DNA of 64,000 bases from NCBI GenBank assembly GCA_032716605.1, contig CM064492.1:50661975-50725974 (forward strand), written 5' to 3'. A program made the translations under genes and the position numbers. The stretch comes from Paralithodes platypus (Eukaryota > Arthropoda > Malacostraca > Decapoda > Lithodidae). Positions 8,885 through 18,896 of the stretch are shown piece after piece (positions within the stretch are counted from its first letter, which is position 1; the number at the start of each line of letters is the position of its first letter). The notes beneath the pieces are model-generated. The model was not told the DNA's origin, did no database searches, and was given only the letters and a program-made list of their open reading frames with translations.

Positions 8885-11800
8885 ATGCCTCATCTAATTA
8901 ATGACGAAGATGCTCGAGTTTTCATAGAATCAGAACCCACAGCCCCTGATATTAACTGTCTGTCAAAATCCGAACTGAAAGTGCTTGCCTCACATCTCCA
9001 ATTAACTGTCTCAAACATGTCTAAAGTAGAGGTGGCTCAGACCATAAAAACCCACCTGTTCCCTGTAGAAGGCGGGGAGGGTGACGGAGCAGTCGGTGGG
9101 ATCCCGAGTAATCCTAGCCAACTTGATGAACAATTTCCACCTGGTTTGACCGGTGATCAAGTACTGGAACTAGCCAGACTAAAAATAGAAGAAGCCAGAA
9201 TAAATGCCGAAGCAAAGACCGAACAAGCCAGAATAAATGCCGAAGCAAAGACCGAACAAGCCAGACTAAATGCCAGTGCAACGACCGAACAATGTGAATA
9301 TCAATATCATACGGCTCAACTAAATGTCAATACAAATGCTCCCGTAATTGCTCCCCCTCTGGGATTGACTATGACCAGTGTCATTCCACCTTTCACTGAG
9401 GATAATGTGCAGGATTTCTTTGTTTTGTTTGAGGAAGTTGCTGGAGGTATGAAGTGGACAAGAGATCAATGGCCTTTTATGTTACAAACCGTTTTGACAG
9501 GGCAGGCTCGAGCCACGTATTTGTCAGAAGTAGCAGAAGTTAGGCAGGATTATGACAATCTCAAAGAAGCTATCCTAAAAACCTATCAATTGCAGCCTGA
9601 GGCTTACAGGCAATCTTTCCGTAAAAATCAGAAGAAAGTAGAAGAAACCCATAAGGCATTTGCCAGGACCATGACTAAAACTTTCAATCATTGGGTCAAG
9701 AGTAAGAAAGTCATAAGCTACAACGATCTGAAGGAGTTGGTCCTGTTAGAAAATTTCCTATGGAAAATTGATTCTTCTGTATCCTATCATTTAAAGGGGA
9801 AAAAGGTAGATTGTCTTGCCGATGCTGCTGACATGGCTGACACATACGTGCTCAACAACAAATTTCGTGGAAAGAAGCCCTACGATAATTCTAGTTCTAA
9901 TTTTAAGTATCCCAATCACAAATCTGACAGACCCAGTCACAAGCCTATAACGTCTTCCCCCAGAGGTGGGCCCCAAATTAATAGTAATGCTCAAAGAGGG
10001 AACGTTCCCGTATCCCCTAAAGTATATACTTTTTGTGGCATGAGAGGCCACCTAGCTTATCAGTGCTGGGCCAAGGAGAAAACCGAGAGATCGGGGCAGA
10101 CATTTGCCGCCGTATCTCAAACTCCATATGTGCCTTTAATGCAGGACTCCCGACAGAAGGAGTACCTAGCACCAAAAGTTCCTTTAATGCAGGACTCCCG
10201 ACAGAAGGAGTACCTAGCACCAAAAGTTCCTTTAATGCAGGACTCCAGACAGAAGGAGTACCTAGCAGCTAACGTAAATCATCTAGACAGGGGTGTAGTA
10301 GCATGTGTGGTGCAACCCACTAGGGTTAAGCCAATAATATTTTCACCATCAGTGCAGGACAGTTACCGTCCCTTTATTTCATCTGGCAACGTGAGATTAA
10401 ATGGTTGCATGCATGAGGTAAACATTCTGAGAGACACAGGTTCTACTAGCACCCTCATGGTGAATCCTTACACTGAGTGCCCACCTGGCGAACCAGTTGT
10501 AATGAGAGGTGCTGGAGGCCAATTTTATGCACACTTGGTAAAAGGCGAAATTGAATGTGAGTTACTACAGGGTGAGGCCACCATAGCTTTGTGTAGGTCC
10601 CAAGATATCCCTGTGCCTGGGGTAACACTCCTTTTGGGGAATGATGTAGCAGGTGAGAAGGTCCGACCAGACCTCATTTTGTCACTTTCCCCTGTTAACG
10701 AGCCACTAACCGGTGAGCTCGAAAAGGAGATGCCAACTGTTTTCCCTGTGTGTGCTGTCACACGTTCAATGTCTCAAGTAGCAGTTCCCTCAGACAGAAA
10801 TGTACCGAATGTAAGAGTTGATGAAAGGGATGATGAGAGTGTGAATGACGCTCCAAATGTGCCTGATGATGTGACTGAGGTGGATATATCTGACACCTTT
10901 ATGGCTCATCTTGACCCTAAAGATGACCATGAAACCCCTCCAAATTGTCCTAGTGGCCTGGTAGAGCTACAGAGAGATGATAGTGAATGCAAGGAGTTAG
11001 CTGCCAGGTCCGTGAGTGAAGAGGAATGTGAGAAGGAGGGTGGTGAATGTTTCTACCTCAAAGGAAGAGTATTGTGGCGAAGATGGAGACCGCCACACAG
11101 ACCAATCGATGACGGGGCCTGGGACATCCATCAAGTAGTAGTCCCCAAACCTTGTCGTAGAGATATCTTGGAAATGGCACATTGTATACCATTGGCAGGA
11201 CACCTAGGTGTGAGAAAAACTCTAGACAGAATCAGAGCCCACTTTTACTGGCCAGGAATGCGTGCATATGTAGTGGAGTTTTGTAGAGTGTGTCACACTT
11301 GCCAGATGACAGGAAAACCCAATCAGAAGGTGCCTGTACATCCTCTGGTGCCCTTGCCCGTCTTCGAGAATCCTTTTACTCGGGTGGTAGTGGACATTGT
11401 AGGCCCATTGCCTAAGACTTCCCAAGGTAACATTTATTTATTAACTATTATGGACATGGCAACTCGCTACCCAGAGGCTATACCCTTAAGGACCACCTCT
11501 GCTCCAACTGTCATCAAGGAACTGCTCAAATTCTTCACCAGAATGGGTTTCCCCCATGAGGTGCAAAGTGATCAAGGAACTAATTTTACCTCTAACATTT
11601 TTCAGCAGTCCCTGAAGGAGTTGGGTATCGAGCATGTTAAGTCTAGCACCTACCACCCAGAGAGTCAAGGGGTTCTCGAACGATATCATCAGACATTAAA
11701 GGGAGTGTTACGTAAGTATTGTACAGAGACCGGAGTTGAGTGGGATAAGGGGGTACCTTTTCTTTTATTTGCTACTCGTGAGGTTCCAACTGAATCCCTG

Positions 11801-12868
11801 GGTTTTTCCCCTAATGAGCTAGTTTTCGGTCACCAGGTAAGAGGTCCTTTGCAACTATTGCAGGATAGCCTAGTTGGCCAGGAGGGGAACCAAAACCTCC
11901 TCAAGTATGTTTCAGATTTCAAAACCCGGCTGAGATCCTCATGTGAGTTTGCCGCTCAAAACTTGACAGTGGCTAAAAGCTCCATGAAGACCTGGTATGA
12001 CAGAAAAGCCCGTGAGAGGGAGTTTCAGCCCGGTGATGAGGTTTTGGTCCTGCTCCCCCTTTTTGGCCAACCTTTATCTGCCAAGTTCAGGGGCCCATAT
12101 AAGATCATTCGGAGGGTGAGCATTACCGATTATCTAGTAACTACCCCAGACAGGAGAAAGCCCACGCAAGTATTCCATATAAATATGTTGAAACTCTACC
12201 ATAGGTCCCCTGATTCCTCTCCTCCAGATTCTCCCACTGTGGCAGTGAATGTCAGGACCTGTGGACAGCCTGGTGCGGACGAAGTCTTCAGTTCTCTTAC
12301 TGACCCGCAACAGACTGTTCCAGAGCCTGAAGGTATCCATGCAGACTTTGACTTGTCATGTAGCCTATCCAACTTTCAGTATAATTCAGTAGCTTGGGGG
12401 GAATTACCTTCTAAACTATGTCATCTTCCCTCTGATCAAACGAACCAACTAATCTCTGTTTTATCTCAGTCTCCCAGTGTGTTCCGTGATACTCCAGGGC
12501 TCATTTCTTTGGCCTTGCACGACATCGACGTAGGGGATGCAACTCCCATTAAACTATCCCCCTACCGTGTCTCGCCACAACGCAGGAGTATACTGCAGGT
12601 CGAGCTTGACTTCATGTTTTCAAACCAGCTGATCACAAGGGCCTTAAGCCAGTGGAGTATTCCGGTCATACTTGTGCCAAAGCCAGACGGGAGCCATAGG
12701 TTATGTATGGACTATAGGCAAGTTAATGCTGTCACAAAGAACGATACCTACCCACTGCCACGGATCAAAGATTACATTTGCCGGGTTGGCCTCATACAGC
12801 AGATAAACTTAATGAGAGGATTTTGGCAATTAGCTCTCCCTTGTAGCGAGGTAAATATCATGCTTTAG
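8885..12868 (+). CDS. gag-pol: Gag-protease-integrase-RT polyprotein, truncated in RT
   Basis: One 1327-codon frame. Residues ~25-60 resemble a SAP-like helix pair. Residues ~100-140 hold tandem ARINAEAKTEQ-type coiled coil, followed by a gypsy-type Gag domain (~165-320). The zinc knuckle (~380) keeps C-x4-H-x4-C, but its first Cys is Tyr. A 16-residue motif (PLMQDSRQKEYLAPKV) is repeated three times at ~417-464. Protease follows with the active-site triad DTG at 517. Integrase has an HHCC zinc domain (~765-810), the catalytic triad D837, D896, E932 (35 residues between the last two) and a GPY-type C-terminal module near 1069. RT begins only after this (~1205), with KPDGSHRLCMDYRQVNAV near 1267, and the frame stops soon after the LMRGFWQL block. 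The start is the first ATG after the leader. Integrase upstream of RT identifies Gmr1-like order. RT catalytic box and RNase H are missing, so it cannot support its own replication. Confidence 0.88.
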   Translation: MPHLINDEDARVFIESEPTAPDINCLSKSELKVLASHLQLTVSNMSKVEVAQTIKTHLFPVEGGEGDGAVGGIPSNPSQLDEQFPPGLTGDQVLELARLKIEEARINAEAKTEQARINAEAKTEQARLNASATTEQCEYQYHTAQLNVNTNAPVIAPPLGLTMTSVIPPFTEDNVQDFFVLFEEVAGGMKWTRDQWPFMLQTVLTGQARATYLSEVAEVRQDYDNLKEAILKTYQLQPEAYRQSFRKNQKKVEETHKAFARTMTKTFNHWVKSKKVISYNDLKELVLLENFLWKIDSSVSYHLKGKKVDCLADAADMADTYVLNNKFRGKKPYDNSSSNFKYPNHKSDRPSHKPITSSPRGGPQINSNAQRGNVPVSPKVYTFCGMRGHLAYQCWAKEKTERSGQTFAAVSQTPYVPLMQDSRQKEYLAPKVPLMQDSRQKEYLAPKVPLMQDSRQKEYLAANVNHLDRGVVACVVQPTRVKPIIFSPSVQDSYRPFISSGNVRLNGCMHEVNILRDTGSTSTLMVNPYTECPPGEPVVMRGAGGQFYAHLVKGEIECELLQGEATIALCRSQDIPVPGVTLLLGNDVAGEKVRPDLILSLSPVNEPLTGELEKEMPTVFPVCAVTRSMSQVAVPSDRNVPNVRVDERDDESVNDAPNVPDDVTEVDISDTFMAHLDPKDDHETPPNCPSGLVELQRDDSECKELAARSVSEEECEKEGGECFYLKGRVLWRRWRPPHRPIDDGAWDIHQVVVPKPCRRDILEMAHCIPLAGHLGVRKTLDRIRAHFYWPGMRAYVVEFCRVCHTCQMTGKPNQKVPVHPLVPLPVFENPFTRVVVDIVGPLPKTSQGNIYLLTIMDMATRYPEAIPLRTTSAPTVIKELLKFFTRMGFPHEVQSDQGTNFTSNIFQQSLKELGIEHVKSSTYHPESQGVLERYHQTLKGVLRKYCTETGVEWDKGVPFLLFATREVPTESLGFSPNELVFGHQVRGPLQLLQDSLVGQEGNQNLLKYVSDFKTRLRSSCEFAAQNLTVAKSSMKTWYDRKAREREFQPGDEVLVLLPLFGQPLSAKFRGPYKIIRRVSITDYLVTTPDRRKPTQVFHINMLKLYHRSPDSSPPDSPTVAVNVRTCGQPGADEVFSSLTDPQQTVPEPEGIHADFDLSCSLSNFQYNSVAWGELPSKLCHLPSDQTNQLISVLSQSPSVFRDTPGLISLALHDIDVGDATPIKLSPYRVSPQRRSILQVELDFMFSNQLITRALSQWSIPVILVPKPDGSHRLCMDYRQVNAVTKNDTYPLPRIKDYICRVGLIQQINLMRGFWQLALPCSEVNIML
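10133..10276 (+). repeat. 48-bp triplicate inside gag
   Basis: Three in-frame tandem copies of a 48-bp unit beginning CCTTTAATGCAGGACTCC. The first two are almost identical, and the third has CCAGA for CCCGA and a diverged tail. It adds 16-residue repeats between the zinc knuckle and protease. Confidence 0.95.
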
Positions 12869-13087
12869 TAGTGCGCTTTCAAGCCTTCAGCTGTGAGATG
12901 CCTTGCAGTTCGAATAACGCTCCAGCTACGTTCCGGCTATGTTCTGATGTGATACCTGGAGGCGTTGCCTACTTTGGGTGATATCCTTATTATATCCTCA
13001 GTATAATCTTGCTGTTGCCAATCTGGTGGTGAATCTATTTATGTATTATGTTTAATATTATGTACTATACTCCTTAAACTCTTTTCT
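12869..13087 (+). pseudogene. Out-of-frame RT remnant and deletion scar
   Basis: In other frames the RT similarity continues past the stop: an NAPATF block near 12915-12935, and a remnant of the catalytic YxDD region at about 12966-12990 in which the first Asp codon reads Gly. After this, similarity ends and the polypurine tract follows within 100 bp. The rest of RT and all of RNase H, normally well over 1 kb, are deleted. Confidence 0.65.
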
Positions 13088-13097
13088 AGGGGGGAGG
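13088..13097 (+). other. Polypurine tract
   Basis: AGGGGGGAGG immediately before the 3' LTR, the plus-strand priming site expected at this position. Confidence 0.8.
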
Positions 13098-14569
13098 TCT
13101 GACATACGGAGCCCTGTATGTTAATTTAAGAGTTAGAATTAGAGTTGAAGGAGTGCCAAACTACCCAGGCGGCGAAGCAGACCAGCGAGCGAACTAGCGA
13201 GTGGGAAACCAGCTCGTCCGCATACCAGCAAACAAGCCTTCACACCTGCGTGCGTCATAGGGGACCCTGCAAACTACTTCGATGACCCGACGCTATGACG
13301 TATGATCGACGCCAGGAGCCCCCATTGGACCACGCACCTGCTATGCAACTCGAGGAGCTATGATAGGGGCGCGCACCATCACTCGCCTCCTGATTCGTTC
13401 CTACACCATCATTGTTTAGTATATAAGACCCGAGTAGTGGGCATTCAAATCAGTCTCATTTGGAGTTGGGGAAGGTGAACTTGCAGCTGGAGGAAGTATT
13501 ATAATGGGATTGTGACTGCCAGTCAGATTATATATGTGTGTGTTAAGTGTGTTCGGTGTAAACACTTACGTTATGTTGGTTAGTGAGATATGTGATTGGG
13601 ACGTTAACTCTACTATTCTGTACTTAACTACTTGATTGGGAATTAACGTTAACGCTATTATTATGTACTTAACTATTTTAGTTGACTAACTTGTGGACTA
13701 AAGCAACTCTTTAAGTAATTGGGTTATGATGAAAGTAATACTATTGTTTTATATTAATACTGACGAGTTCTTTCATTTTCTTTTAATTAAGCTTACATTG
13801 CTTAACGGTGCTTAGTACGGTGATGCTATTGTCTCATATTAGTAATATCGCCTTAGACTAACATGGCTGTGTTAATATTACTTCTAGTGATTTCCTAAGC
13901 TGAAGAACATTCTTTTAGCTTCAAAATATTGTTTTTGCTTTTCATATTATTTGAGTGAGACCTGAATCGAATCTATAAAGCGATCCTGTAACTTAATTTA
14001 CTCATAATCAAACCTCAATGTTACGTGGTTAAGAAATACATTTTACTAATTATTAAATATATATCTAACTTTTTATGTGACTTTGATATTAATCCTGATG
14101 ATAATAATAATATAATACTATTAACGTAAGACAAGAACCAAGAATAATAACTACATTAAATATAAATAAAAGGACATATAAAAAAACTATCTATTCATTT
14201 CAAAAAGGGTAAGAGACAGAAATATTCTTACTTTAATATTTATCTTTCAAGACTTTTTATAGAATTAATAGTCCTTCTTTAGATATAACTTATTCGGTTC
14301 ATAACCATAGCCTACTAAGCTTCGGTTAAATAATAATTCTTTATAAATACTACGTGACTTTAATTAGTTTCAGTATTTTTCATAATTAAAGAGTATCAGT
14401 CAATAAAGGATACTAAGTCCTAAGATCCAAAAGGAAAGGAAGCAACAACAGGAAATAATTTTATTAGATTTTACTTTTGTTTTGCCTTCAGCTGACTGAT
14501 ACCTTAATATATATCTCTGTGCTATCTAGATTCATCAAGTTAACCACTTGAGGATCAAGATACGTAACA
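13098..14569 (+). repeat. 3' LTR
   Basis: Near-identical to the 5' LTR with an 11-bp deletion near 13499. TATATAAG is at 13420-13427, TCAGTC at 13450-13455 and AATAAA at 14402-14407. It ends at TAACA, directly followed by ATATATATAC. Confidence 0.92.
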
Positions 14570-14595
14570 ATATATATACAGTACATATATATATA

Positions 14596-14679
<84 letters not shown>

Positions 14680-14702
14680 TGTATATATTATATATATATA
14701 TT
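14570..14702. repeat. AT microsatellite
   Basis: About 130 bp of (AT)n with two short interruptions (ACAGTACAT and ACTGTATATATTA). It is the distal half of the run into which the LTR element inserted. Confidence 0.95.
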
Positions 14703-14981
14703 TCAGCAGCTGTCAATTTTCAGTTGCAGGAGAAAGTTGTGAAAAACAATGCTTATGTAAATTGGCTTATATGGCTTATACCCCCAACAATTCTTCCGCA
14801 TCTCCAGTTAGGCAGCTCTGAAATATACGTTTGCAGACACCCAGGTTGTATTTCTTTGTATTCTTACGAAGTGCTGTGAATCTTTCCAGGTAGTTATCAG
14901 TTTCAAAAGAGGAGACGAAGTATATCGAATGCTCAGATCTAGGTAATCTATGTAGCTAGAAGTCATTCAAATCAATCAATC

Positions 14982-15205
14982 AAAAATAGTAGTGCAAGGG
15001 GGTTAGGGGGAAGTGGGGATAGGACAAGAATCAGTTGGATGAAGTAAATTTTAGCAGGAGAAAAAGGTGTCCAGGCTTAATTGGAGCTGCCTGAGGGTTT
15101 TACTGATTTTAACTGCTAAAGAGACTGGCCAGGGCAAGGTCGACAGGGGCGCGTTGGGGGAGGCTCCTCGCTGGCATGGGTATCATCTGCCATTGTCTGG
15201 TAGGG
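14982..15205. repeat. Dispersed repeat R, copy 1
   Basis: About 220 bp, alignable with 60018-60233. Shared landmarks include GTCCAGGCTT, GCAAGGTCGACAGGGGCGCG and CGCTGGCATGGGTATCATCTG. In a disturbed forward frame, pieces like TAKETGQGKVDRGAL hint at the end of an RNase H-like or other retroelement domain, but the reading frame is broken. Origin uncertain. Confidence 0.65.
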
Positions 15206-15366
15206 GGCGTGTGAGGCTGGAACTTTGGGCTATTATACGGGTAGGGAATTTAAGGCCATATAGTTATCCTCCCGGCCCGACTGGGCCGGACTAGTACGGG
15301 ACGTACTAATAGCCCGCTGGGGATGAGGTGTTGGTGATGGATGGTGATGGTAATGGGTGGTGGTGG

Positions 15367-15762
15367 TTATTTTAACTTCCTCAGGAGGTCCGGGAAGCCT
15401 TGTTTTAGAGCTTGCTCAACTGTGAGGTGACATAACATGTAGTTGTGCTCGTTTTTCCTGTGGAAGTAACAGTTGCAGCCGTTATCCATACAGTAACTGA
15501 GGAAACCTTTACAACCCAGTGGGACGGAGTCCTCGTATTCATAGCTCATTGATAGTCGAGCGTCATTCATCATGTGATCCGCGCAGATGTCAGTGAATAA
15601 CTGTTGAGGAGTTGTGAGAGTGATGTCAGGTTTCTTCCCCTCATCCTGCCTCGTTGGTTCCACTTCGATGATGATAATGGAGGCTCCTTTCTCAGGTTTT
15701 GAAGGAGAAGCTGAAGGAGGCTCTGCAGGTGGGTTGGTGTTGACTGCAGGGGTCTCCTCCAT
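15367..15762 (-). CDS. Unrecognised 131-residue ORF with Cys-rich region
   Basis: Minus-strand frame that stays open upstream of its first ATG to about 15885 (roughly 170 codons open). The N-terminal half is Glu-, Ala- and Pro-rich (NPPAEPPSASPSKPEKG). The C-terminal half looks globular and contains CKGFLSYCMDNGCNCYFHRK followed by another Cys, then a short LLRKLK tail. The C-x6-C-x4-C-x-C spacing could bind metal, but I do not recognise a family. It lies antisense to the 5' side of the neighbouring gag fragment. The plus strand of 15614-15886 is also open but compositionally poor (Ser/Ala-rich), which favours the minus strand. It may be an exon of a host gene, part of a retroelement, or a chance frame. 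Confidence 0.4.
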   Translation of the reverse strand: MEETPAVNTNPPAEPPSASPSKPEKGASIIIIEVEPTRQDEGKKPDITLTTPQQLFTDICADHMMNDARLSMSYEYEDSVPLGCKGFLSYCMDNGCNCYFHRKNEHNYMLCHLTVEQALKQGFPDLLRKLK

Positions 15763-15876
15763 CGCCTCTTCTTCTTCTGCTGCAGTAGTAGTTAGAGTTG
15801 AGTTTTCTTCTTCAGCAGCTCCTCCAGTAGCTCCTACAGGATCAGCTTCTGGAGTTATGCCCGCTGGCGGTTGGGT

Positions 15877-16416
15877 ATGCCTCTAGGTGATTCACGGGGT
15901 GGGTCCCCAATAGTAACACCCCCTCCTCAGGGTTTGTCTTCCGAGATGTTGTTTCAGCTCAAACTCGCCAAACTCGAGCAGCGAAAGCATGAGGCTGAGC
16001 TCGAGCAACGAAAGTATGAGGCTGAGCTCGAGCAGCGAAAGCATGAGGCTGAGCTCAGGCAGAAGCAGCAGCAGCGGGAATCTGAGCTTAGGATTCAGGC
16101 TGAGGAGAGAAAGGCCATACGTGAGGCTGAGCTTCAGGTTGAGGCTACGAAGTACTGTGCAGACATAGAGCTTGAGAAGTCTCGGGTGGAGTCGACAGGG
16201 CAGTGTCTCGGTTCTGGGAATCGAGGTCTTGATCAGTCTTTATCGCACCTTCTTAAGTTAATCCCTGCATTTGACGAGTCGGGTGTCACCGAGTTTTTCC
16301 TGCGTTTTGAGAAGAAGTGCCGGGAGCACCAATGGCCCGAGGTTAAGTGGGCAGCCCTTGTTTCCTCTAGGTTGGTTGGCAAAGGACTCAAGGCATATGA
16401 TGCGTTGTCCTTGGAC
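15877..16416 (+). pseudogene. Ty3/gypsy-like gag fragment
   Basis: A frame from the ATG at 15877 (in-frame TTG six bases earlier) encodes a Pro/Gly-rich lead, then a long coiled coil made of ELEQRKHEA-type heptads (about residues 30-95), then a Gag-type domain with LIPAFDESGVTEFFLRFEK and WAALVSSRLVGKGLKAYDAL, similar in plan to the Gag of the 9 kb element but not the same. Similarity stops abruptly near 16416, where an opposite-strand LINE fragment begins. The last ~13 residues of the frame are antisense LINE sequence. There is no protease, RT or integrase. Confidence 0.75.
15980..16060 (+). repeat. 30-bp tandem units in the coiled coil
   Basis: Near-identical units of about 30 bp (GAGCAGCGAAAGCATGAGGC type), three in a row, encoding ELEQRKHEA repeats. 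Confidence 0.8.
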
Positions 16417-16850
16417 AAAGGCACAGATGGAGGGATAGAAACCGAAGGAGGGTAGTTTAGAAATTAAAGATTTATGCCAGACTCTATCGAAGGCTTTCGA
16501 TATGTCTAGTGCAATAGAAAAAGTCTCACCGAAGTCCCGAAAGGAGGATGACCAAGAGTTAGAAAGATATGAAAGAAGATCACCAGTTGAGCGACCCTTA
16601 AGGAAGCCATACTGGCGATCTGAGAGCAGATTATGAGAAGAGAAATGCTTAAGAAATTTGGAAGCAAGAATAGTTTCAAAAACTTTAGAAAGACAAGAGA
16701 TGAGAGCAATTGGACGATAGTTGGAGGGTTGAGAGCGGTCACCCTTCTTTGGGACAGGTTGAATGTGAGCAAACTTCCAGCATGAAGGGAAGACGTTAGA
16801 GGATAGACAGAGACGAAAGAGTTTGGAATCATCCAGCAGAAAAACAACTT
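16412..16850 (-). pseudogene. Jockey-type LINE RT fragment
   Basis: The minus strand has an uninterrupted frame of about 145 codons without a start codon of its own. It reads CWKFAHIQPVPKKGDRS, then YRPIALISCLSKVFE, RQYGFLKGRSTGDLL and motif A ALDISKAFDRVWHKSL. These are the finger and palm blocks of a non-LTR RT in the Jockey/I-like range, different from the CR1-like copies elsewhere here. Both ends are truncated and motifs B and C are missing. It is fused tail-on to the gag fragment at about 16412-16416. Confidence in RT identity is high and in clade moderate. Confidence 0.85.
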
Positions 16851-16910
16851 ATTAAACTTGAGACGTTTGTTTCACGATAACTTCACCCAAATTTTCAATA
16901 TAATTTTACA

Positions 16911-16924
16911 ACCCCCCCCCCCCC
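16911..16924. repeat. Poly-C tract
   Basis: Run of about 14 C. Confidence 0.9.
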
Positions 16925-18890
16925 TTGTCAAACCTTTCACACTGACAACAGAGAGGCACCCATTCCTAGATTCACTTACAATAATTAAATTTATAACTTC
17001 ACAGACCAACCCAAAAATGTTGTATTAACACCAACCCTTAGCCAACTATAACTAAATTTCAAGACAACACCCATTTAACGTCAACTTCAAAATAAATAAC
17101 AGTACAGCCACCTTACAAGTTCTGCCATTGACAGCTCTCTCCCCACATTACCCCCTTTTTGTTTACTCTATGCCATCCAAAGTTCCGCCTCTCCCCCCCC
17201 CCCCACCTTCTATACCATTTTCGTATTATTACCACCCTAAATTATTAAAACCAAATTCTCCAGCAGACTTCCTCCTGCCCATAAGCAAGCACTTTCGATT
17301 TTATACCATCCACAATTATTTTGCTCTCACCATCCCCAGCCCCCTTCTTGGCAAGCCATACTGAATCTCAGTTAAGTAACTGCTCTAACGAAAACAATTC
17401 AACCCCAACCCAATTACTCAACTCACGCACGTTGGGTCAAGCCCCGACACCCTATTTCTCTCACTATTACCACTGTCTTTCCTACTTAACCAATAAAAAC
17501 TTCCCTTCTTTCACCTTCACCCTCCTGTTCTATATTCATTCATTCATTCTTGGCACTTCATCCCGTGACACAGTACAGTCAAGAGCACATCTCTCAAGCG
17601 GCACTCCCATCCAACCTCCTTTCGTTTCCAACCACCATGGATGGATTGTGACTGGGATACAGCCAGGCCATCCAAGCACTGTGGAAGAGCCATATTTCTC
17701 ACCAAAGGAGAATGTTAGCAAGCCTGCCTTCGTTCCCATCCATCTCCAGTATCCGAAAGCGTGCATTCACTTAGCCCTTCTTCACACCACATCACATGCC
17801 ATCCACAGTCAGAACCAGTTGGTGGAAGACAAGGACGAGTATAGCAGAGTGTACTGGCCAGCAATGAGATGGTGAAAGACGAAGAAGAAGAAAGAGATAA
17901 GACAAGAAGAAATATTTTGATAAGGAACCCTACAGGGCCCACAAGTTTTTACTGAGAAAAACAAGATGTTTGACCAGTACTGGGTTACCCCCTTTTAAAA
18001 TTATTGTGCCTTATAGGGTAAGAGATAATAAGACTTATTATAGATAAAGACAACTGAAATTATGTTATCAAATATATACTGAGTTGAATACTAGCTTTCA
18101 ATTGGTTAGTAAAGTGAAAGCTATCAGTTAGTATGCAGTGTTAGGATATTGAGATGACGGGCCCCCAACCAACGATACACCGAGTGGCCAGCATAACCAC
18201 TCAGGCAACCTCAAAACCCCAGGACAGATGACGAGGAAGTTTACCCGAGTCCCCCCTACGAGTCTGCCGAAATCTACCTGAGTTGGCCAATGACCATGCC
18301 CAGCCGCCCATTCCACAGTTCTCTTTCACACCCACAGCCATCTAAGAAAACGGAGAACTCTCTCAGCCAGTCACAAGCCACCATCCTCAGCCAACCACAA
18401 CCGCCCTGGAACCACCAATTAGAACCCTCCTTTTACGTAGCCTCCACCAGAAGTGACGCTCCCTGTATTGTTCCGCCAGATTTGGAATATGATGAGCACT
18501 CCCTTATGCAATCTACTCACCAGCACCCCGGATATTGCAGGAACAAATGGACCTGATGACGCCTGACTACTCCAGGCCCCAGAGGATACAACTACAATCC
18601 CCTATGTGTATGTCTGAGTATAATTAGAAGGCCTGCATAACAGCTGCTCCAATTTTAGCTTTAAGTGTTTCCTATTTTTCATAGCAGCCCTGAACCCTCC
18701 AGCTGCCCCATTAAATATTGTAATATTACCTTGGAACCAGGCCTATATGATAATACCTGAGTTTCAAGGCTAGAATGTATATGTACCTCACAACAACCAT
18801 TTTTCCTCTATACCCCTTTTCCCTCGAGTTCATTGGCACCTGAAGCAAGAAAATATTTGCATAGGACCTCAGAAAAACCTGAGGAAAGTA
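16925..18890. other. Unclassified, C-rich on plus strand
   Basis: Contains several short Pro/Ser/His-rich frames (for example 17321-17875) that look like composition effects. I see no conserved domain, splice pattern or repeat family with confidence. Confidence 0.4.
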
Positions 18891-18896
18891 CACACC

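Larger units (their letters stand above)
6830..14569 (+). mobile_element. Gmr1-like Ty3/gypsy LTR retrotransposon, defective
   Basis: Complete LTR-to-LTR insertion of about 7.7 kb. Order: 5' LTR, primer-binding site, leader, Gag-PR-INT-RT frame, remnant RT, polypurine tract, 3' LTR. Integrase before RT is the Ty1/copia order, but the integrase and RT sequences are Ty3/gypsy-like. This combination is established for the Gmr1 group. LTRs differ by about 19 substitutions plus three indels over ~1.47 kb (by eye, ~1.3%), so the insertion is recent. The RT thumb, connection and RNase H regions are absent, making it non-autonomous. It is flanked by AT dinucleotides on both sides, so the target duplication cannot be resolved. 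Confidence 0.88.

Noticed and set aside
14548..14742. Ile/Tyr-rich frame
   Set aside because: Translation of the AT microsatellite.
15067..15294. 75-codon frame in repeat R
   Set aside because: The corresponding frame is broken in the second copy at 60 kb, so there is no sign of selection on it.
16506..16847. 113-codon minus-strand frame at this position
   Set aside because: Shadow of the real RT frame one base away, which carries the RT motifs.
17321..17875. 184-codon Ser/Pro/His-rich plus-strand frame
   Set aside because: Composition follows the C-rich strand. No domain, no partner exons and overlapping frames on the other strand are equally long.
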